From CAZMRF01 sp964568735 (GTDB lineage Bacteria > Acidobacteriota > Polarisedimenticolia > JACPZX01), in the NCBI GenBank assembly GCA_964568735.1, contig CAZMRF010000010.1:1-64000 (forward strand): a stretch of 64,000 nt of DNA, given 5' to 3'. Below are positions 58,718-64,000 of the stretch, in pieces; position 1 is the stretch's first letter; every line of letters starts with the position of its first letter. The position numbers were made by a program, and so were the translations under genes. The notes below the pieces were generated by a model. It saw only the letters and a list, made by a program, of their open reading frames with translations, ran no database searches and was not told the origin of the DNA.

Positions 58718-59593
58718 TCAGCCCCGCACGATCTCCGAGATCCTGCGGGCCTCGTCGAGGAGCGCCTCCATCCCGTCCAGCCGGTACTGGCTGGAGGCGT
58801 CGCACTTCGCCCGGCGCGGATCCGGGTGCGTCTCCATGAAAAGCGCGTCGCATCCCGCCGCCACTCCGCACCGGACCAGGAACGGGATGAACTGCGGCTT
58901 GCCGCCCTCCGGGTCCGCGCTGGGAATGCCGTAGCGACGGACCGAATGGGTGGCGTCGTAGACCACGGGGCATCCCAGGGCCTGCATCTGCGGGATGGAG
59001 GTGAAGTCGTTCACCATGTTGTTGTACCCGAACATGTTGCCGCGCTCGCAGAGGAGGATCCGGTCATTGCCCGTCGAGAGGATCTTCGTGACCGCCCCGC
59101 GCATGCTCCCCGGCGCCATGAACTGCCCTTTCTTGACGTGGACGGGCTTGCCGGTCCGGCCGGCAGCCTCGAGAAGGGAGGTCTGCTGGCAGAGGAAAGC
59201 GGGGATCTGGATGATGTCGAGGACCTCCGTGGCGGCGGGGAGATCCGAGACACGATGCACGTCGGAGATGACCGGCACGCCGAATTCGCGGCGGATCTTC
59301 GACAGCAGCGCGAGGCCCCTCTCGATCATGGGGCCGCGGTAGTTTTCCTCGCTGCTCCGGTTGTCCTTCTCGAAGGATGACTTGAAGATGTAGGGAATGC
59401 CGAGCCGCCGCGTCACCTCCACCATGGTGGAGGCCACCCGCATCATGAGGTCGTCCTCCTCGATGACGCAGGGCCCGGCCATGAGGGCCATGGGGTGGCC
59501 GGGGCCGATCACGATCCCCTCGGCGATGCGGACCTCGCGCGCCGGGCGCCTGCCCTCCAGGGTGACCGTGGAATCTGCCGAAAACTCGGGCAT
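58718..59593 (-). CDS. kdsA: KDO-8-phosphate synthase
   Basis: 291 residues from ATG 59593. Condenses phosphoenolpyruvate with arabinose-5-phosphate. AGPCVIE, FKSSFEKDNRSS, VISDVH, QIPAFLCQQTSLLEAA, KKGQFMAP and ERGNMFGYNN are diagnostic, as is VYDATHSVRR near the end. The Cys/His pair (MAGPCV, DALFMETHPDP) is present, consistent with a metal-dependent form. Divergent from the second KdsC-like gene across 69 bases. Confidence 0.97.
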   Translation of the reverse strand: MPEFSADSTVTLEGRRPAREVRIAEGIVIGPGHPMALMAGPCVIEEDDLMMRVASTMVEVTRRLGIPYIFKSSFEKDNRSSEENYRGPMIERGLALLSKIRREFGVPVISDVHRVSDLPAATEVLDIIQIPAFLCQQTSLLEAAGRTGKPVHVKKGQFMAPGSMRGAVTKILSTGNDRILLCERGNMFGYNNMVNDFTSIPQMQALGCPVVYDATHSVRRYGIPSADPEGGKPQFIPFLVRCGVAAGCDALFMETHPDPRRAKCDASSQYRLDGMEALLDEARRISEIVRG

Positions 59594-59662
59594 GAACGCT
59601 CCAGCGGGATGTCGCGAGGATTCGCGGCGAGTATACACCGCTATGGTAGGATCCCGCGTTGC

Positions 59663-60220
59663 ATGGCCGCCTACACCTCCACGCTGGAGCCGTTCGTCCG
59701 GGCCGACGCCGCCGCCCGGGCCCGGCGCGTGAGAATGATCCTCCTGGACGCCGACGGCATCCTCACGGACGGATCCATCATCTATCCCGGCCCGGATGGG
59801 GAGCCGAAGCACTTCAGCGCGCTCGACAGCATCGGGCTGCGGTTCGCCATGCTCGCAGGTCTGCGGATCGGGATCGTCTCGGGGCGGAAGAGCGACGCCC
59901 TGGCCCGGCGCGCCGGGGAGCTGGGGATCGACGATCTCTACCAGGCCTGCCTCTGGAAGCTCGACGCGTACGATCGTATCCGGAAGCGCCGGAAGCTCGC
60001 CGACGCCGACGTGGCCTTCCTCGGCGACGACCTCCTCGATCTTCCCGTGATGAAGCGGGTGGGCTTCGCGGGCACCGTTCCGGGCGCCGTACCGGAGGTG
60101 ACGCGCTCGGCCCATTTCGTCTCCTCGCGCCCGGGAGGCCGGGGCGGTGTCAGGGAGATCATCGATTTCATTCTCAAGGTCCAGGGACGCTGGTCGCGGA
60201 TCGCGGAGCGCTACCTGTGA
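59663..60220 (+). CDS. Second KdsC-like HAD phosphatase
   Basis: 185 residues, the normal KdsC length, with DADGILTDGSIIY, IVSGRKSDALARRA, AFLGDDLLDLPVM and the GGRGGVREIIDFIL loop. All four HAD motifs are intact, so it should be a phosphatase. It is separate from the kdsC at 57931-58683 and more divergent. It could be a backup KdsC or have a different sugar substrate. Codirectional with lapA, which starts 20 nt later. Confidence 0.85.
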   Translation: MAAYTSTLEPFVRADAAARARRVRMILLDADGILTDGSIIYPGPDGEPKHFSALDSIGLRFAMLAGLRIGIVSGRKSDALARRAGELGIDDLYQACLWKLDAYDRIRKRRKLADADVAFLGDDLLDLPVMKRVGFAGTVPGAVPEVTRSAHFVSSRPGGRGGVREIIDFILKVQGRWSRIAERYL

Positions 60221-60239
60221 AGGACCTGCAAGGAGCCCG

Positions 60240-60593
60240 ATGCGGCTGATCTTCACGATCATCTTCCTCGCCCTGATGGTCTTCTTCATGATCTTCGCCT
60301 GGCAGAACCAGGAGAGCGAGGTCACGGTCTTGTTCGGCACGTGGCAGAGCGCCACGCTGCCCGTCTTTCTCGTCGTCCTGTTGTCATTTGGCGCCGGCGT
60401 CGTCCTGACCAGCGTCATCGGGATCGTCGAGGGGATGCGCGTGCGGATGACCAACGCGAAGCTGCGCCACAAGATCAAGAAGCTCGAATCCGAGGTGGAT
60501 GCCCTGAGGAACCTCCCCCTGACCGCGCCGGCCGGCGCACCGTCCTCCACGTCGGGCCTGGGCGACGGCAACGACGAGGCCGACGTCCTCTAG
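60240..60593 (+). CDS. lapA: LapA-domain membrane protein
   Basis: 117 residues, AAGGAG before ATG. Two TM helices (about 3-21 and 41-62) flank a short periplasmic loop FAWQNQESEVTVLFGTW, followed by a cytoplasmic coiled coil (LRHKIKKLESEVDALRN). This is the LapA (DUF1049) design, which with LapB controls LPS assembly and LpxC turnover in E. coli. Adjacent, stop to start, to lapB. Confidence 0.88.
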   Translation: MRLIFTIIFLALMVFFMIFAWQNQESEVTVLFGTWQSATLPVFLVVLLSFGAGVVLTSVIGIVEGMRVRMTNAKLRHKIKKLESEVDALRNLPLTAPAGAPSSTSGLGDGNDEADVL

Positions 60594-61820
60594 ATGGCCT
60601 CGGCCGCCTGGATCGTCGCCGTCCTCGTCGCCTTCCTCGCCGGGTACGGCACCCGGACCTTCGTGGCGTGGTGGCGCCGCGAGGAGGAGCGCGAAGACGA
60701 GGAGTTCTTCCGACTCTTCGGAACCTCGCTCACGCACCTCGCCGCCGGCCGCAGCGACGAGGCCATCGAAGAGCTGACCCGCGCCGCGAAGATCCGCTCC
60801 GACGTCGCGGGGCTCTACCTCATCCTGGGCGACCTCTACCGGGACCGCGGCCAGTTCGACCGCGCCATCCGGATCCACGGCTCGCTCCTGGCGAGGACCG
60901 ACCTCAGCCGCATCGAGCGGGCCCAGGCCCACACCAGCCTCGGCGAGGACTACCGCCTGGCCGGGCTCTCGGATCGGGCCCGGGATGCCTACCGCATGGC
61001 GCTCGAGCTGGATTCGAGATCCCTGCAGGCCCTCAAGGGCCTCGTCCGCTACGCGGTCGACGACGGAGACTGGACCGGCGCCGTCGAGCTGGAGGAGAAG
61101 ATCCTCCGGATGGATCCCGGGCGCTCGGGCCACGCCCTGGGCTTCCTCCTCTTCGAGATGGGCATGGCGGCGCTGCGCGAGGACGACGAGAAGGAGGCGA
61201 TGCGCGCCTTCCGGCGCGCCGTTGCCGTGGACCAGCGGGTCTATCCGGCCTACCTCCTCCTCGGAGACCTGCACCACCGCCAGGGACGCCGCGAGAGGGC
61301 CCGTGAAGCCTGGGAGCGGATCATCGAGCTGAAGCCCCGCCTCCTCCACCTCGTCTACGATCGGCTCGAGGCGGTCTACGCGGAGTCGGGAGAGCCCGGC
61401 CACCTCGCGGAGATCTGCCTCAAGCTGGCCGAGCGCGATCCGCTGGACTGGAGAGTCCGCGTCCTCCTCGCCCTCCGCGAGAACGACCGGGGGAATCCCG
61501 ACGCCGCCTACCGCCACCTGCTCGACGCCGCGGGGGCCCATCCCTCCTCCCTCACCGTGCACCTCGAGCTGTGGAAGCTGGCCACTCAGCGCGGGCTCGA
61601 TCGGCGCGTGGCGGGCGAGCTGGCGGGGATGTTCAAGTCCCCCGGGCCATTCGCCGATCCCTTCATCTGCACCACTTGCAGATTCCGGTCCCGGGCATAC
61701 GTTTGGCGCTGCCCGCAATGCCACTCGTGGGACACATTTGCGGACGACCCAGCAGAGTCGGCGCCTGCCTCCGATCCCGGGGCGCCGGGCGCCGGCCCGG
61801 AAGGTGTGTCAGATGATTGA
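60594..61820 (+). CDS. lapB: LapB (YciM)-like LPS assembly TPR protein
   Basis: 408 residues. N-terminal TM (AAWIVAVLVAFLAGYGTRTF), about nine TPRs, then a rubredoxin-like zinc module C359-x2-C362...C373-x2-C376 (CTTCRFRSRAYVWRCPQC). Same arrangement as E. coli LapB, which couples LPS synthesis to LpxC degradation by FtsH. A Pro/Ala-rich tail follows. The start is base-adjacent to the lapA stop. The stop overlaps the next gene by 8 nt. Confidence 0.92.
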   Translation: MASAAWIVAVLVAFLAGYGTRTFVAWWRREEEREDEEFFRLFGTSLTHLAAGRSDEAIEELTRAAKIRSDVAGLYLILGDLYRDRGQFDRAIRIHGSLLARTDLSRIERAQAHTSLGEDYRLAGLSDRARDAYRMALELDSRSLQALKGLVRYAVDDGDWTGAVELEEKILRMDPGRSGHALGFLLFEMGMAALREDDEKEAMRAFRRAVAVDQRVYPAYLLLGDLHHRQGRRERAREAWERIIELKPRLLHLVYDRLEAVYAESGEPGHLAEICLKLAERDPLDWRVRVLLALRENDRGNPDAAYRHLLDAAGAHPSSLTVHLELWKLATQRGLDRRVAGELAGMFKSPGPFADPFICTTCRFRSRAYVWRCPQCHSWDTFADDPAESAPASDPGAPGAGPEGVSDD

Positions 61821-62559
61821 CTCCAGAAACGCCAGCTCCGTGACCATCGCCGAGGAGACCACGGGGAAGATCGGCCCCATGACCTTCCCCGCTCTCATCC
61901 ACGACCTCTGCGCCGAGAAGCGCACAGGAGTCCTGACGCTCAAGGACAGCGCCTCCGAGAAGGCCATCTACATCGACAAGGGGAGGATCGTCTTCGCTCG
62001 ATCCAACGAGATAGAAGATCGCCTCGGCAGCCTGATGATCCGGCGCGGCCTGCTCACCCTGCGCGATCTGGAGGATGCCTCCTACGTCTCGATCGCCACC
62101 GGCCAGAGGCTGGGGGGCGTCCTCGTCTCGAAGAACATCGTCAGGCCGAAAGACCTCGTCGACGGCGTCTGCGATCAGGTGAAGGAAATCGTCATCAGCC
62201 TCTTCCTCTGGACCCGCGGAGAGTACGAGATGAAGTTCGGTCCGCTCCCGTCCAAGGAAGTGATCACCATGAAGGTCCCCACCGAGAGCATCATCCTCGA
62301 GGGCGTCCGCCGCATCAACGCCTGGGCGCGCATCCAGCTCGCGGTGGGCGGGAGCGAAACCCACTACAAGGTGGGGCCGCGCCTCCCCGAGCTGGGAGAT
62401 CTCATCGATCTCAGCCTCGAGGAGTGGACCATGCTCTCGCGGTGCGACGGTCCGGTGACTCTGGGCTCGCTGTGCGAGCAGTCCCCGCTCATGGACTTCG
62501 ACGTCTGCCGCCTGGTGTGGGCCTTTACGGTCGTGGGGATGCTGGAGCGGCTCGACTGA
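61813..62559 (+). CDS. DUF4388-domain protein
   Basis: 248 residues from ATG 61813. Residues about 22-115 show the PATAN/DUF4388 form (LIHDLCAEKRTGVLTLKDS, KAIYIDKGRIVFARSN) that often occurs in bacterial signalling and gliding regulators. The remaining part has a helical domain with SLCEQSPLMDFDVCRLVWAF. It overlaps lapB by 8 nt, which suggests a link to cell-envelope control. Last 35 nt overlap the convergent pepP. Confidence 0.8.
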   Translation: MIDSRNASSVTIAEETTGKIGPMTFPALIHDLCAEKRTGVLTLKDSASEKAIYIDKGRIVFARSNEIEDRLGSLMIRRGLLTLRDLEDASYVSIATGQRLGGVLVSKNIVRPKDLVDGVCDQVKEIVISLFLWTRGEYEMKFGPLPSKEVITMKVPTESIILEGVRRINAWARIQLAVGGSETHYKVGPRLPELGDLIDLSLEEWTMLSRCDGPVTLGSLCEQSPLMDFDVCRLVWAFTVVGMLERLD

Positions 62560-64000
62560 GATCGTTCCTCGAGGGATCGCGGGGCGCCAGGGCGGCCATC
62601 ATGGCCTCGATCTCGGCGGCGGCCTTCGGCGCGCATGCGCTGAGCACCTCGTTGCCATCCTCCGTGATCAGCAGCGTGTCCTCGATCCGGACCCCGATCT
62701 CCTTCTCGGGGATGTAGACGCCCGGCTCCACGGTCAGGACCATGCCGGGCTTCAAGGCGACGTCTCTACCCCCGAGGTCGTGGACGTCCAGGCCGACGAA
62801 ATGGCAGCAGCCGTGCGCGACGTACCCATCGAGCCCGAGCTCCCTGAGGACCTCCGTGACCTTTGCGTCGATCTCCGTGATCGTGGCGCCCGGCTTCGCC
62901 TGGGCGATCCCCGCCGCCTGGGCCCGGAGTACGGCGTCGTGAACCTCCCGCTGGCCGGGGGTGAAACGCCCCGAAGCGGGAAGCGTCCGGGTGACGTCGG
63001 CCGCGTAACGGGCGTACTCGGCGCCGATGTCGATCAGGACCAGCTCGTTCTCGCGGACCGTGCGCCCGTTGCGGTAGTAATGAAGGATGCACGAGTTCGG
63101 CCCCGAGCCGACGATCGCGGGGAAGGCGGCGTAGCGCGCCCCCACGGAGGTGAAGGCGTGCTCGATGGCAGCCTCGAGGACGTACTCCGGAAGGCCGGGG
63201 CGAAGGAGTCCCAGGGCCGTCACGTGCGCCTGGCAGGTGATCTCGACCGCGCGGCGGATTCGGGCGATCTCCCATGGGGACTTCACGAGCCTGAGGGTGG
63301 TGAGGGCCCCCTGGGCCGACTCGGTGCGGCGGAGCTTCTCCGCGGCCCCGGGCGGAAGGCTTCCCGGCGCGGGGACGAGCGGACCGCCCTCGGGGGCGGG
63401 CTCGGCGAGAAAAAGCGTTCCCCGGCCTCCCAGCCATTCCGTGAGATCCCCGGCCGGCGCCTCCGCATGCCCGACACCGGAGTGCCCCTCGCCGCGGAAG
63501 CCCGAGGCCTCCACGGCCTGCTTGCGCCTCTCGTCGGGAAGGCCGCTCGACGGGTCGATGCGGCCGGCCCCGAGCGTCGGGCCGAGCCACAGCTCCTGGT
63601 CCGGGTCGGCCGGCGGAAGGTAGAGGCGCTCGGCCGAGGTGGCGCCGTCGAAAAAGAGCACGAGCGAAGCCGACGGCGCGTTCAGGCCGGTGAGGTAATA
63701 GAAGCTCGAGTCCTGCCGGAACTCGTGCTCCTCATCCTCGTCGGCTCCGCGCAGGTAGAAGGCGCCGCGCCTCCCGGCATGGAGGCCGCGCCTGAGCAGC
63801 TCGACGAGCCGGTCCCGGCGGGCACGCGTCTCTTCCAGGGGAGGCGGGGCGTCGAACGCGACCGTTTCGTCCTGCCCGGTATCCTTCTCTGATGTCCCTG
63901 GCTCTGATGTCCCTGGCTCTGATGTCGCCGACCCTGATGTCGCCGGCCCGGCGATGTGGACGGCCACGAGCCCTGCCAGGGCGGCAAGGACGATGCGGCG
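62525..64000 (-). CDS. pepP: Exported Xaa-Pro aminopeptidase (5' end beyond window)
   Basis: Frame open to the right window edge. Codons upstream of GTG 63967 encode RRIVLAALAGLVAVHIAG, a probable signal peptide, so the start lies outside. The PepP N-terminal domain (RRDRLVELLRRG...FYYLTGLN) is followed by the pita-bread catalytic domain with metal ligands in IDIGAEYARYAADVTRT, CHFVGLDVHD, VEPGVYIPE and RIEDTLLIT. Cleaves N-terminal residues before proline. A Ser/Thr/Gly/Glu linker is built from four 15-nt repeats. Confidence 0.9.
   Translation of the reverse strand, partial: RRIVLAALAGLVAVHIAGPATSGSATSEPGTSEPGTSEKDTGQDETVAFDAPPPLEETRARRDRLVELLRRGLHAGRRGAFYLRGADEDEEHEFRQDSSFYYLTGLNAPSASLVLFFDGATSAERLYLPPADPDQELWLGPTLGAGRIDPSSGLPDERRKQAVEASGFRGEGHSGVGHAEAPAGDLTEWLGGRGTLFLAEPAPEGGPLVPAPGSLPPGAAEKLRRTESAQGALTTLRLVKSPWEIARIRRAVEITCQAHVTALGLLRPGLPEYVLEAAIEHAFTSVGARYAAFPAIVGSGPNSCILHYYRNGRTVRENELVLIDIGAEYARYAADVTRTLPASGRFTPGQREVHDAVLRAQAAGIAQAKPGATITEIDAKVTEVLRELGLDGYVAHGCCHFVGLDVHDLGGRDVALKPGMVLTVEPGVYIPEKEIGVRIEDTLLITEDGNEVLSACAPKAAAEIEAMMAALAPRDPSRNDLSRAAPASPRP
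63888..63947 (-). repeat. Four tandem 15-nt repeats in the pepP linker
   Basis: Unit tctgatgtccctggc at 63888-63902 and 63903-63917, with degenerate copies at 63918-63932 (tctgatgtcgccgac) and 63933-63947 (cctgatgtcgccggc). They encode five-residue Ser/Thr/Gly/Glu linker units on the minus strand and should be prone to slippage in multiples of 15. Confidence 0.85.

Overview
The window is a GC-rich, gene-dense bacterial segment, most likely a contig from an uncultured Gram-negative bacterium. Evidence for an outer membrane is a complete CMP-KDO (lipopolysaccharide core sugar) gene set, LapA/LapB, lipoproteins and a beta-barrel protein. A VWFA-related protein of the type frequent in Acidobacteriota, a type-3 ProRS, a bacterial archaemetzincin and very large exported FG-GAP proteins fit Acidobacteriota or a neighbouring phylum. 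This placement is inference. Ten Ns at 52710-52719 and two internal losses of about 25 nt in housekeeping genes (proS, sucC) suggest a short-read assembly with local errors.

Layout. 1-4089: end of a HybB/NrfD-type membrane subunit, a sensor kinase with c-heme motifs and an NtrC-type regulator in one overlapping operon. 4205-8024: archaemetzincin and exported or membrane proteins of unknown role. 8054-19891: a 3,129-residue exported protein with a matrixin-like protease site and three groups of exactly seven FG-GAP repeats, followed by a Ser/Thr kinase with TPRs. 19795-21999: MFS exporter and divergent ArsR-type regulator sharing a palindromic promoter region. 22108-28758: two lipoproteins, endonuclease V, exported Pcm, a SEC-C protein with histidine-rich repeats, prolyl oligopeptidase and a beta-barrel protein. 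28766-36490: accessory stretch with a nucleotidyltransferase/small-protein pair, proS (frameshifted), VWA protein, truncated ORF6N protein and HNH protein. 36591-38834: secreted subtilase with FG-GAP-like repeats.

38862-47402 is the central-metabolism block: a leftward sucC-sucD-ndk operon ending in a 71-residue glutaredoxin-like selenoprotein with an in-frame UGA, then an SGNH hydrolase, PBP4-type DacB, and an icd-mdh operon. 47548-54338: GT-C-like membrane protein, Tat-exported small protein plus amidase, proline dehydrogenase, ABC exporter. 54388-62559: kdsB-pyrG-kdsD, kdsC and kdsA, a second KdsC-like phosphatase, lapA-lapB and a DUF4388 protein. Together these make CMP-KDO and control LPS synthesis. 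The window ends inside an exported aminopeptidase P.

The most notable items are the UGA-containing Uxx-type glutaredoxin with a SECIS-like hairpin, the triple-propeller protease, the heme-binding histidine kinase, the GKVWSxEHGHWHD repeat protein, and the nucleotidyltransferase module. No tRNA, rRNA, CRISPR array or complete insertion sequence was seen.
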